From Actinomadura rupiterrae (GTDB taxonomy: Bacteria; Actinomycetota; Actinomycetes; Streptosporangiales; Streptosporangiaceae), in NCBI RefSeq assembly GCF_024172125.1, contig NZ_JAMZEA010000001.1:962376-1026375 (forward strand): DNA of 64,000 nucleotides, read 5' to 3'. The notes under the pieces were generated by a model. The model was not told where the DNA came from and searched no databases. It worked only from the letters and a program-made list of their open reading frames with translations. Position 1 is the first letter of the stretch. The number at the start of each line of letters is the position of its first letter. The position numbers and the translations under genes are program-made. Shown here piece by piece: positions 46,311 through 54,324 of this stretch.

Positions 46311-46990
46311 TGCGACACCTTCTTGCGGGGGCCGGGCTCCTTGGCGTCCGGACGGCGCAGGTACAGCGGCTCAGGCGGCAGCAGGGCCGGGCCGGGGCGT
46401 CCGGAGAGCCGCTCGACGGCCAGCTCGGCGAGCGCGGTCGCGGACGGCACGAGCGGGCCGGAGGTGATGCCGTCGGCGTCGCCGAGGACGTCCGCGTAGA
46501 GCCGCGCCCCCTCCCCGATGACGGGCAGGTCGGGCGTGTCGGCGCGGACCTCGGCGGCGGGGCCGACGGCGGGCTCGGTGACCCGCCTGCCGTAGGAGTC
46601 GTAGCGCGCCCAGTACACCTCGCGGCGGCGGGCGTCGGTGGCGACGGCGAACGGCTTCTCGCGGCGGGACTCCCAGGCGATCGCGTCGAGCGTGCAGACG
46701 CCGTGCACCGGGACGCCCAGCGCCTCGCCCATCGCCCGCGCGGTGACCAGGCCGACCCGCAGGCCGGTGTAGGGCCCGGGGCCGACGCCCACCACGATCG
46801 CGGACAGGTCGGACGGCGTCGCGCCGGCCTCGCCCAGCACGCGGGCGATCTCGGGGGTCAGGATCTCGGTGTGTCTGCGGGCGTCGCGGGCCTCGACGGC
46901 CGCGCGCGGACGTGCGCCCTCCCCCGGCGTCCACTCGGTCAAAGCGACGGTGACGGCGGCGGTTGCGGTGTCGAAAGCCAGGACCAGCAC
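46307..46990 (-). CDS. tsaB: tRNA threonylcarbamoyladenosine biosynthesis protein TsaB
   Basis: 227 aa from GTG. Catalytically inactive TsaD paralogue that dimerises with TsaD. Opening LVLAFDTATAAVTVAL, then VGVGPGPYTGLRVGLVTARAM and ATDARRREVYWARYD, all typical. The C-terminus (PLYLRRPDAKEP) matches actinobacterial TsaB. A TACCCT element 8 bp before the start codon could give a leaderless message. It starts 54 bp after the DUF3558-like gene. Confidence 0.94.
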   Translation of the reverse strand: MLVLAFDTATAAVTVALTEWTPGEGARPRAAVEARDARRHTEILTPEIARVLGEAGATPSDLSAIVVGVGPGPYTGLRVGLVTARAMGEALGVPVHGVCTLDAIAWESRREKPFAVATDARRREVYWARYDSYGRRVTEPAVGPAAEVRADTPDLPVIGEGARLYADVLGDADGITSGPLVPSATALAELAVERLSGRPGPALLPPEPLYLRRPDAKEPGPRKKVSQ

Positions 46991-47044
46991 GGACTGTAAG
47001 GGTAGTCGGTTCCGGCCCGTGGTCAGGCGGTACCGGGCACGTTC

Positions 47045-48073
47045 TCAGCTCTGGTTCAGGGCGCCGACGACGCTGCGCGCGACGTCCTGGACCCCCGCCA
47101 CGGCGGCGTCTCCCCCGAGCGGGTCGTTGCCGTCCGAACCCGAGTAGTGCACGGTGACCAGCACGTTCGCGATCCGGACGTTCGCCACGGCCGAGCCGGA
47201 GCCCTGCCCCTTGTCCACGCTGTAGACCACGTACGCCTCGTCCCCGAGACCGGTCACGCGGGTCTTGCTGGTGATCTGCTGCCCTTCCAGCAGCGCCTTG
47301 CCGGACTCGTCGGCGGTGCGTTCGGACGCGAACGAGGCGCGCGCGGCGTCGGTGGGGCTCTGCGACTGCGTCCCGGGGACGGCCCGCATCTCGACGCTGA
47401 GCTGGCGGTGGTTCTCGCCGCTGTAGGCGCCCCAGACGCATTGGTTCTGCCGGTCGCTGGAGGCGTAGTTGTCGGCGGGCCCGCGCTCGGCGCGCGGCGC
47501 CAGCCGGTCGGCGATCTTGGGGTCGAGCAGCGTGCAGGCGTCCGGCACGGCGGTCTTCTCGGCCTTGGCCGCCGGGGTCTGCGCGGTGCTGCCGACGATC
47601 TGCCCGGCCGAGCCCCGGTCGTGCCCGCCCACCCCGCTGATGATCACGAACGCGGCGAGCGCGCAGGCCCCGGCCCCGGCCGCGACCCCGGCCAGCACGG
47701 CCGCGAGCCGCCTGCCGCGCCGCCGCTCCCGGACGATCCGGTGGCTCCCGCTCCGCGTCCGGTACTCGCCGCTGCGCGGCCCCGGATAGGACGCGTACCC
47801 GTCCGACCGCGCCGGATATCCGTCCGAGCGGGAGGCATACGCATCTGAGCGCGACGGGTAGCCGTCCGAACGGGAGGCATACGCGTCCGAGCGCGGCGGG
47901 TAGCCGTCCGAGCGGGAGGTGTACGCGTCCGAGCTGGACGGGTGTCCGTCCGATCGGGAGGTGTACTCGCCCGAGGCCGGGCCGTACTGGATCTCGCCGC
48001 CGAAGGAGCGGTACTCCCCGCTGCGCGAAGCGCGGTGACCACCGCTGCGATGGTTGCCACTCACCGGATCCAC
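47045..48073 (-). CDS. Membrane-anchored DUF3558-like protein with 14-residue repeats
   Basis: 342 aa from GTG 48073; a GTG at 48064 has the better-spaced GGGAG. The N-terminal cytoplasmic part holds four tandem 14-residue units at 37-92 (consensus YASRSDGYPSRSDA), flanked by Ser/Arg/Gly-rich sequence. A basic stretch (RERRRGRRL) leads into one membrane segment at about 119-141. The outside part (about 165-340) resembles DUF3558: CTLLDPKIADRLAP, QNQCVWGAY, LSVEMRA, and ends with a conserved-looking helix VAGVQDVARSVVGAL. Two cysteines could form a disulfide. It sits inside the t6A gene run, between tsaE and tsaB, with no obvious link to tRNA modification. Confidence 0.7.
   Translation of the reverse strand: MDPVSGNHRSGGHRASRSGEYRSFGGEIQYGPASGEYTSRSDGHPSSSDAYTSRSDGYPPRSDAYASRSDGYPSRSDAYASRSDGYPARSDGYASYPGPRSGEYRTRSGSHRIVRERRRGRRLAAVLAGVAAGAGACALAAFVIISGVGGHDRGSAGQIVGSTAQTPAAKAEKTAVPDACTLLDPKIADRLAPRAERGPADNYASSDRQNQCVWGAYSGENHRQLSVEMRAVPGTQSQSPTDAARASFASERTADESGKALLEGQQITSKTRVTGLGDEAYVVYSVDKGQGSGSAVANVRIANVLVTVHYSGSDGNDPLGGDAAVAGVQDVARSVVGALNQS
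47798..47965 (-). repeat. 42-bp coding tandem repeat, four units
   Basis: Four 42-bp units with substitutions, each coding for 14 residues with the RSDG/RSDA spacing. In frame, so unit number can vary without breaking the gene. Confidence 0.85.
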
Positions 48074-48171
48074 TCCCGATCAGGAATCCAAAATGTCGGG
48101 TTCGTCCGGCAAAGAGTACGACATCGACCGGCGCGGTGGTCGGGTTCCACTTACCTCAATTCCACCGCGTC

Positions 48172-48657
48172 CTACCAGGCAAGATCATCCAGCGCGGCGG
48201 CCCAGCGGGGGCCGACTCCGATGATCTTTACCGCGCGCTGTTCGGACGCCCCGGCGGGCCCCCGGGAAATGGTGATCTCCAAACGGTCCTCGGCGAGTCC
48301 CTCGGCGAGCCCCTCGCCCCATTCCACGATCGTGACCGAGTCGTCCAGCGACGCGTCCAGGTCGAGGTCGTCCAGCTCGGCGAAGCCGCCGAGCCGGTAG
48401 GCGTCCACGTGCACCAGGGCCGGGCCGTCCACCAGCGACGGGTGCACCCGCGCGATCACGAACGTCGGCGAGGTCACCGGCCCGCGGATCTTCAGCCCCT
48501 CGCCGATGCCCTGGGTCAGCGTGGTCTTGCCCGCGCCGAGGTCGCCGGTCAGCACCAGCAGGTCGCCCGCGCGCAGCAGCCCGGCCAGCCGGACGCCCAG
48601 CGCCTGCATGTCCCCGGCCGCGGGGACCTGCACCACGACCGCCTCCGTCCCGCTCAT
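48172..48657 (-). CDS. tsaE: tRNA t6A ATPase TsaE
   Basis: 161 aa; ATG overlaps the upstream hydrolase stop (ATGA, 48654-48657). Small P-loop ATPase that drives turnover of the TsaB-TsaD complex. Walker A GDLGAGKTTLTQG with K44, then SPTFVIARVH, LVHVDAYRLGG and TIVEWGEGLAE, all diagnostic. It belongs to the alr-hydrolase-tsaE run conserved in actinobacteria. Confidence 0.95.
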   Translation of the reverse strand: MSGTEAVVVQVPAAGDMQALGVRLAGLLRAGDLLVLTGDLGAGKTTLTQGIGEGLKIRGPVTSPTFVIARVHPSLVDGPALVHVDAYRLGGFAELDDLDLDASLDDSVTIVEWGEGLAEGLAEDRLEITISRGPAGASEQRAVKIIGVGPRWAAALDDLAW

Positions 48658-50000
48658 GCTCCCTCTTCCTCCGGCTCCTTCAGGACGCGGTCGACCAGGC
48701 GGCGCAGCGAGCCGGTCACCACACCCGGGTACTCCAGCGGCAGCACGTGGCCCGCCTCGTCCACCTGGACGAGCTCGGCGTCCGGCAGCGCCTCGGCGAT
48801 CCGGCGGCCGTGCTCGGCGGGGGTCAGCCGGTCGCGGCCGCCCGCGAGCACCATGACCGGGACGCACCCGACGGTCTTCAGCGCCGCCGCCTTGTCGTGC
48901 CCGATCAGCGACGGGTAGAACTCGGCGATCACGTCGATCGGGGTGGCCCGGATCATCTGCTCCAGGAAGTCCACCACGGTCGGGCTGATGTGCTTGTCGG
49001 CGAACGCCATCCGGCGGGTCAGCACGAACGCGACGTCCGCGCCGAGGCCGCGCGCCCGGTCCACCATCTTCGCCTGCCGGCCGAGGCCGCGCAGCGCGCT
49101 CGGCGCGATCGGCCGGACGACCTTCATCAGCGCCAGCGGCAGCCCGAGCGTCATCTCCGCCATCTCGCCGCCGGACGTGTTGACCAGCAGCACCCCGACG
49201 ACCCGGCAGACCGGCTCTGCACCAGCACCCTCGGGGCCGTCCGAACCGTGGGCGCCGCCGTCGAACAGCTCGGGGTGCGCGTCGGCGAGGGCCATGATCG
49301 ACATGCCGCCCATGGAGTGCCCGGCCAGGACGACCGGGGCGCCCGGCCGGACCGTCGCCCGCAGCACCTCGTACAGGTCGGAGCCGGTCTGGTCGATGGT
49401 GGCGTCGGCCAGCTCGCCGCGCCCGGAGCGGCCGTGGCTGCGCTGGTCCCAGAAGACCATGCGGAGCCGGTCCCCGCCGGACGTGCGGGCGGCCAGGTCG
49501 CGGCGCTGGTAGTGCCAGGCGTCCTGGTTGAGGGTGTAGCCGTGGCAGAACACCACGGTCAGCGGCGCGTCGTCCGGGCCGTCGATCTCCACGTGCAGCG
49601 GGACGCCGTCGTCGGCGGTCACCGTCAGCGGGCGGCCGCGCAGCGAGCCGAACGGCTCGGCCGCGTCCGGGTCGGGACGCAGCCTGACCCGTCCGACCGC
49701 CAGGTGCCGGATGCCCACCGCCGCGCCGATCCCGGCCGCGCCGAGGCCCGCGACCGCACCGGCCACGCCCATCCTGCGCTTGCTTCTCGCGTCCATTCCC
49801 CGTCGCCTCTGCATCGCCTTGCCGGGCCGCGGGCCCTTCCCGGACCGCATCGCCTTCCCGGCCTGGGCCGCCTTCCCGGCCTGGGCCGCCTTCCCCGCCT
49901 GGGCCGCCTTCCCCGCCTGGGCCGCCTTCCCGGACTGCATCGCCTTCCCGGGCAGCCTGGAGGGGTCTCCCTGCCCAGGTTGCCCCTTGGAGGTCGCCAT
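48654..50000 (-). CDS. Alpha/beta hydrolase with Lys/Ala/Gly-rich N-terminal repeat tail
   Basis: 448 aa from ATG. Residues 1 to about 65 are a basic tail made of six-residue GKAAQA-type units, then RRRGMDARSKRR and a hydrophobic segment (MGVAGAVAGLGAAGIGAAVGI, about 76-97) that could anchor it in the membrane. The hydrolase fold follows: VVFCHGYTLNQDAWHY (oxyanion His-Gly), the nucleophile elbow GHSMGG with S229, GGRDRLTP and catalytic His in DEAGHVLPLEYP. Members are esterases or lipases of unknown substrate; this gene is regularly found between alr and tsaE. The basic repeat tail is not part of the ordinary family. Confidence 0.87.
   Translation of the reverse strand: MATSKGQPGQGDPSRLPGKAMQSGKAAQAGKAAQAGKAAQAGKAAQAGKAMRSGKGPRPGKAMQRRRGMDARSKRRMGVAGAVAGLGAAGIGAAVGIRHLAVGRVRLRPDPDAAEPFGSLRGRPLTVTADDGVPLHVEIDGPDDAPLTVVFCHGYTLNQDAWHYQRRDLAARTSGGDRLRMVFWDQRSHGRSGRGELADATIDQTGSDLYEVLRATVRPGAPVVLAGHSMGGMSIMALADAHPELFDGGAHGSDGPEGAGAEPVCRVVGVLLVNTSGGEMAEMTLGLPLALMKVVRPIAPSALRGLGRQAKMVDRARGLGADVAFVLTRRMAFADKHISPTVVDFLEQMIRATPIDVIAEFYPSLIGHDKAAALKTVGCVPVMVLAGGRDRLTPAEHGRRIAEALPDAELVQVDEAGHVLPLEYPGVVTGSLRRLVDRVLKEPEEEGA
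49843..49950 (-). repeat. 18-bp coding minisatellite, six units
   Basis: Units 49843-49860, 49861-49878, 49879-49896, 49897-49914, 49915-49932 and 49933-49950. The four central ones are GCCTGGGCCGCCTTCCCS with a single variable base. Encodes the Lys/Ala/Gly tail of the hydrolase. Confidence 0.9.
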
Positions 50001-50009
50001 TGACCCGTC

Positions 50010-51143
50010 CTAACCGAGAGCCGGGCCGCCCTCGTACACGCGCGGGACCCGGCCGCCGATACGGGTGACGATCTCATAGGAGATGGTGCCGAGCGCGTCC
50101 GCCCAGTCCTCCGCGGTCGGCTCGCCCCGGTCGCCCGGCCCGAACAGGACGACCTCGTCGCCCGCCGCGAGCGCGTCGTCGCCGATGTCGATCACGAACT
50201 GGTCCATGCAGACCCGGCCGGCGATCGTGCGGCGCTTCCCGGCCGCCAGGACGGGCAGCACGTTCGAGCCGTGCCGGGGGATGCCGTCGCCGTACCCGGC
50301 CGGGACGACGGCCAGGTTCGTCTCACTTTCGGTGACGTAGGTGTGGCCGTAGGACACGCCGCTGCCCGCCGGGACCCGCTTCACCAGCGCCGTCGAGGCG
50401 GTGAGGGTCATCGCCGGGCGCAGCCCGAACGAGCCCAGCGACGGCACCGGGCTGAGCCCGTACGTCGCGATCCCCGGCCGGACGAGGTCGAACCGCGCGT
50501 CCGGCAGGGTGAGGGCGGCGGCCGAGTTCGCCAGGTGGCGCACCTCGGGCCGCACCCCGGCCTTCTCGGCCGACTCGACCATGTCGGTGAAGGTCGCCAG
50601 CTGCCGCGGCACGGACGCGTGGTCGAGCTCGTCCGCGCAGGCGAAGTGGGACATCAGGCCGACGACATTGACCAGCCCGGTCGCCTCGGCGGCCAGCGCC
50701 GCGTCGACCAGCGGCTGCCAGTCCTCGGGCGTGGCGCCGCCGCGCGACATGCCGGTGTCGGCCTTCAGGTGGACGCGGACGGGCCGCCCGGCGCGCTCGG
50801 CGGCGGCGGCCAGCTCGTCCAGGAGCCAGCGGGCGCCGACCGCGAAGTCGAGCCGCTCGGCGACGCCGCGCGCGTAGTCCTCGCCCGGGACGCCGAGGCA
50901 GACCAGCACCGGGACGCCCAGCACCCCGGCCTCGCGCAGCCGCAGCCCCTCGTCGAGCTTGGCCACGCCGAGCCAGGACGCGCCGCCGGCCAGCGCCGCG
51001 CGCGCCGCCGGGACGAGCCCGTGGCCGTACGCCTCGGCCTTGACCATCGCCATCACTTCGGCCCCACCGGCCTGCTCGCGCATCACGGCCACGTTGCCGC
51101 TGATCGCGTCAAGGTCGATGCGTGCCTGCGCAGGACTGCTCAT
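50010..51143 (-). CDS. alr: Alanine racemase
   Basis: 377 aa from the ATG at 51143; in-frame starts further upstream (to 51185) lack family similarity. PLP enzyme that makes D-alanine for peptidoglycan. PLP lysine K35 in AMVKAEAYGHG; the second catalytic base is Y265 in GVSYGHTYV, standard numbering for the family. VRPGIATYGLSP and GRVCMDQFVIDIG are conserved. It is 9 bp upstream of the hydrolase gene, same strand. Confidence 0.96.
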   Translation of the reverse strand: MSSPAQARIDLDAISGNVAVMREQAGGAEVMAMVKAEAYGHGLVPAARAALAGGASWLGVAKLDEGLRLREAGVLGVPVLVCLGVPGEDYARGVAERLDFAVGARWLLDELAAAAERAGRPVRVHLKADTGMSRGGATPEDWQPLVDAALAAEATGLVNVVGLMSHFACADELDHASVPRQLATFTDMVESAEKAGVRPEVRHLANSAAALTLPDARFDLVRPGIATYGLSPVPSLGSFGLRPAMTLTASTALVKRVPAGSGVSYGHTYVTESETNLAVVPAGYGDGIPRHGSNVLPVLAAGKRRTIAGRVCMDQFVIDIGDDALAAGDEVVLFGPGDRGEPTAEDWADALGTISYEIVTRIGGRVPRVYEGGPALG

Positions 51144-51302
51144 AGTCACCCAGTGTGCCCGTCCGCGAACGGTGCCCCGTCCCAACCTCCGTTTCTCGTT
51201 GGACGCATGAGTGCTTCGTGTAGTTCGCCTGGCATGTCCTTGGCGGTCATGTCACCGTCCGTCATGGCGGCCGTCAGGGCGTCGTCCGTCATGGCCCGGC
51301 GG

Positions 51303-52775
51303 TCAGGCCAGCGTCCGGAACGCGGCGGGCAGCGCGGCGACCACGTCGGACGCCCCGATCGGCGCGTCGCCGCCGGACGGCTCCGGGCCCCCGGCGGCCA
51401 GCCGCGCGGCGATCCCGTGCAGGTAGGCGCCCGCGCAGGCGGCGTCCAGCGCGGACATCCCGCCCGCCAGCAGCGCGCCCGTCAGGCCGGACAGCACGTC
51501 CCCGGTACCGGCGGTGGCCAGCCAGGACGTCCCGGTCGGGTTCACCCGCACCGGACGGTCCGCCTCGGCGATCACCGTCGTGGACCCCTTGAGCAGCACC
51601 GTCGCGTCCAGCTCGGCCGCCGCCCGCCGGACGAACTCCAGCCGCCGCGCCTCGATGTCGGCGCGGTCGGCGTCCAGGAGCCGGGCCAGCTCGCCCGCGT
51701 GCGGCGTCAGCAGGGTCGGCGCGTCGCGGGACAGCAGGTCGCGGCGCCGCGCCAGGACGGTCAGCCCGTCCGCGTCGACCAGCACCGGCAGCTCGGTCGC
51801 CAGGACGGCCTGGACCAGCTCCTCGGCGTCGTCGCCGGTGCCGAGGCCCGGCCCGACCACCCACGCCTGGACCCGCCCGATCTCCTCCAGCGCCTTGGCG
51901 CCGGGCTCGATCACCGTGGTCACCACCTCCGGCCAGCGCTGCCGCACCAGCTCCACGGGGTGCGGAACCGAGGCGAACCGGACCATTCCGGCTCCCCCGC
52001 GCACCGCGCCGCCCGTCGCCAGCACGGCCGCGCCGGTGAACTCGTCACTACCCGCCAGGAGGCCGACCACGCCGCGCCGATACTTGTCCGACTCGGGCCC
52101 GGGCAGCGGCGGCCGGACGTCCTCGGCCGACGGGGAGACGACGTCCGGATCGTCCAGGTACGGGCCGAGACCGATGTCGACCAGCTCCACGACCCCGCAG
52201 TGCGCCGCGCCGGGATCGATCAGCAGGCCCGGCTTGAGCGTGCCGAACGTGACGGTCACGTCGGCCCGCACCGCCTCCCCCTCGACCCGCCCGGACGAGG
52301 CGTCCACACCGCTCGGCACGTCGCAGGCCACGACCATCCCGGCCGCTCCGGAGGCGGCGCGCGCCAGGGTCGCGTGCGGCTCCCGCAGCGCGCCCGCGCC
52401 GCCGATCCCGGTCAGGCCGTCGATCACCAGGTCGGCCGCCGCGATCGCCTCCTCCGCCGCGTCCACCTCGATCAGGCGCCCACCCGCGGCCCGCAGGTCG
52501 TCCAGGCCGTCCTGGTGGATCTTGGAACCGGCCGGGACGGCCAGCACCCGCGCCCCCCGCCGGGCCAGCCGCGCGCCCGCGTACAGCGCGTCACCGCCGT
52601 TGTCCCCCGACCCCACCAGCACCACGACGTCCGCGCCGTACACCCGGTCCAGCAGGCCGACGCAGACGCTCGCGAGCCCGGCCGCGGCGCGCTGCATCAG
52701 GGCCCCCTCGGGCAGCCGCGCCATCAGCGCCCCCTCGGCCGCCCTGACCTTGCCGACCTCGTGCGCGTATCTCAC
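51303..52775 (-). CDS. nnr: Bifunctional NAD(P)H-hydrate epimerase / ADP-dependent dehydratase
   Basis: 490 aa from GTG, with AAAGGGG upstream. Repairs damaged NAD(P)H hydrates. N-terminal YjeF epimerase domain (about 1-210): LVGSGDNGGDALYAGARLA, VIDGLTGIGGAGAL and CDVPSGVDASSG. C-terminal dehydratase/kinase-like domain (about 225-490): VVGPGLGTG, VLVDADGLTVL, LLTPHAGELARLL and the catalytic-site AGTGDVLSGLTGALLA. Both halves intact. Lies 159 bp upstream of alr on the same strand. Confidence 0.95.
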   Translation of the reverse strand: MRYAHEVGKVRAAEGALMARLPEGALMQRAAAGLASVCVGLLDRVYGADVVVLVGSGDNGGDALYAGARLARRGARVLAVPAGSKIHQDGLDDLRAAGGRLIEVDAAEEAIAAADLVIDGLTGIGGAGALREPHATLARAASGAAGMVVACDVPSGVDASSGRVEGEAVRADVTVTFGTLKPGLLIDPGAAHCGVVELVDIGLGPYLDDPDVVSPSAEDVRPPLPGPESDKYRRGVVGLLAGSDEFTGAAVLATGGAVRGGAGMVRFASVPHPVELVRQRWPEVVTTVIEPGAKALEEIGRVQAWVVGPGLGTGDDAEELVQAVLATELPVLVDADGLTVLARRRDLLSRDAPTLLTPHAGELARLLDADRADIEARRLEFVRRAAAELDATVLLKGSTTVIAEADRPVRVNPTGTSWLATAGTGDVLSGLTGALLAGGMSALDAACAGAYLHGIAARLAAGGPEPSGGDAPIGASDVVAALPAAFRTLA

Positions 52776-53071
52776 CCGGGCCCCTTTCCGCGATCAATTC
52801 CCCTTCCCAGGGTGCCATGGACATCTCGCCTTGACGGGTGCGGCCTGGTGAGTCAATGGTGAAGCCACGCACCTTTCAGTGAAAGTTTCATCCGCCGGGC
52901 GCCGGTCCATCCGCCGGGCGCCGTTTCCACCACCGGGGCGCCGCGACTTTCACCGATCTAGGGGCACCGCGAGATTTTTGGTGGCGATTTACCGATGGCG
53001 AACCTGCCGCCCGCCTCCACTGGGGCACACTTCGCTGAGAAGCCCGCACCGGGCGGACGGTGTCCGGGTCC
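52776..53071. promoter_or_regulatory. Divergent control region of nnr and the XRE regulator
   Basis: 296 bp. Contains the perfect palindrome CTTTCAGTGAAAG (52873-52885) followed by three GC-rich direct repeats (CATCCGCCGGGCGCCG at 52889 and 52908, and a diverged CACCACCGGGGCGCCG). A further ACTTTCACC lies at about 52947. The TTTCA motifs are candidates for XRE autoregulation. There is no coding signal. Confidence 0.45.
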
Positions 53072-53959
53072 ATGAGCACGGCCTCCATGGACCCGTTCCG
53101 GGGACCGACCGTCCGGCAGCGCAGGCTGGCGGCCGAACTCCGCCGGCTGCGCGAGGAGCGCGGCCTCACCGGCGACGACGTCGCCGCGCGGCTGAACTGG
53201 TCCACAGCCAAGGTCAGCCGCATCGAGAACGCTCGGACCGGCACCAACATCGGCGACGTCGAGCTGCTCACCAAGCTGTACCGGATCGACCCGTCCCACC
53301 GGGCCGGACTTCTCACGCTCGCCCACGACGCGGCACGGAAGGGCTGGTGGGAGGGGTACCGGGAGCTTCCCGGCGGCCTCCGGCAGTTCATCGCGCTGGA
53401 GGACGAGGCCAGCCGCATCGTCCAGTGGGAGACCTACCTGGTCCCCGGCCTGCTGCAGACCGAGGACTACGCACGGCAGGTGATGGCGGGGTTGCGACTC
53501 TACGACCCCGTCCCGCCCGCCGAGGTGGACAGGAGGGTGGAGGTGCGGATGCGCCGCCAGGAGGTCCTGCACCGCAACCAACCTGTCGAATACGCACTGC
53601 TACTGGACGAGTCCGTGCTGCTGCGGCTGGTCGGCGGCCCGGCGATGATGCGGACCCAGCTCCGCCACCTGCTGGACGTCGGCGACCTGCCGCACGTCGC
53701 GCTGCGCGTCGTCCGGCTGGACCGGACCCACCCGATCATGGAGGGGGCGTTCCAGCTCATGGAGTACGACCCGGTCGGGGACATCGTGTTCCCGGACGTG
53801 GTCTACACCGAGGCCCTCACCGGCAGCCAGGTCACCGACGAGAAGCTGACCTACATGTACCGGCTGGCCTTCGAGGGGATGGAGCGCGTCGCCCTGGGAC
53901 CCGGGGCCTCGCGCGACCTGATCGCGGAGGTCGCGGACCGCCTCGCGGACGAGCCGTAG
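53072..53959 (+). CDS. XRE-family transcriptional regulator with DUF5753
   Basis: 295 aa from the ATG at 53072; a GTG at 53060 is the alternative. N-terminal helix-turn-helix (about 15-70: LAAELRRLREERGLTGDDVAARL, STAKVSRIENART). The C-terminal DUF5753 (about 100-285) contains IVQWETYLVPGLLQTEDYARQVM and ALLLDESVLLRLVGG. These regulators occur in many copies in actinomycetes, usually beside a DUF397 gene, as here, and several influence development or secondary metabolism. No obvious ribosome site. Confidence 0.9.
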   Translation: MSTASMDPFRGPTVRQRRLAAELRRLREERGLTGDDVAARLNWSTAKVSRIENARTGTNIGDVELLTKLYRIDPSHRAGLLTLAHDAARKGWWEGYRELPGGLRQFIALEDEASRIVQWETYLVPGLLQTEDYARQVMAGLRLYDPVPPAEVDRRVEVRMRRQEVLHRNQPVEYALLLDESVLLRLVGGPAMMRTQLRHLLDVGDLPHVALRVVRLDRTHPIMEGAFQLMEYDPVGDIVFPDVVYTEALTGSQVTDEKLTYMYRLAFEGMERVALGPGASRDLIAEVADRLADEP

Positions 53960-54006
53960 CGGTTCTCACCCCGCGTTCGGGGTGCTTCCTGAAAGGCACC
54001 ACCCAC

Positions 54007-54228
54007 ATGCTGAACACGCTCGCCTGGAAGAAGAGCTCGCGCTGCGCCGCCAACGGCGCCTGCGTCGAGGTCGCCGCGACCGGCCCGCTCGCCGCGGCGG
54101 GGACGTCCGCCGTCGCCGCCCGCGACGCGAAGATCGGCGACGCCAGCCCCGTCCTGCTGCTGTCGGCGGCCGAATGGGGGTGCTTCCTCACCGAAGTGAA
54201 GTCCGGCGCCCTGGACACATCCGCCTAG
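54007..54228 (+). CDS. DUF397 small partner protein
   Basis: 73 aa from ATG; GAAAGG upstream. Matches DUF397: LAWKKSSRCAANGACVEVA, then VAARDAKIGDASPVLLLSAAEWGCFL. Follows its XRE regulator by 47 bp. In characterised examples the DUF397 protein antagonises the cognate XRE regulator; whether it does so here is inferred. Confidence 0.88.
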   Translation: MLNTLAWKKSSRCAANGACVEVAATGPLAAAGTSAVAARDAKIGDASPVLLLSAAEWGCFLTEVKSGALDTSA

Positions 54229-54243
54229 CACGCTGAAACGCGG

Positions 54244-54282
54244 CCGCCCCGCCGTTCCGGACGAGCCGGAAGGGCGGGGCGG
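54244..54282. terminator. Bidirectional terminator, DUF397 / glmS
   Basis: 10-bp outer stem CCGCCCCGCC / GGCGGGGCGG and 6-bp inner stem TTCCGG / CCGGAA with a single mismatch between them, between the convergent stops at 54228 and 54325. Confidence 0.82.
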
Positions 54283-54324
54283 TCGCGGCCGTGGCGCCCG
54301 GGCTTCCCGCCCAGGCGGCCCGCG

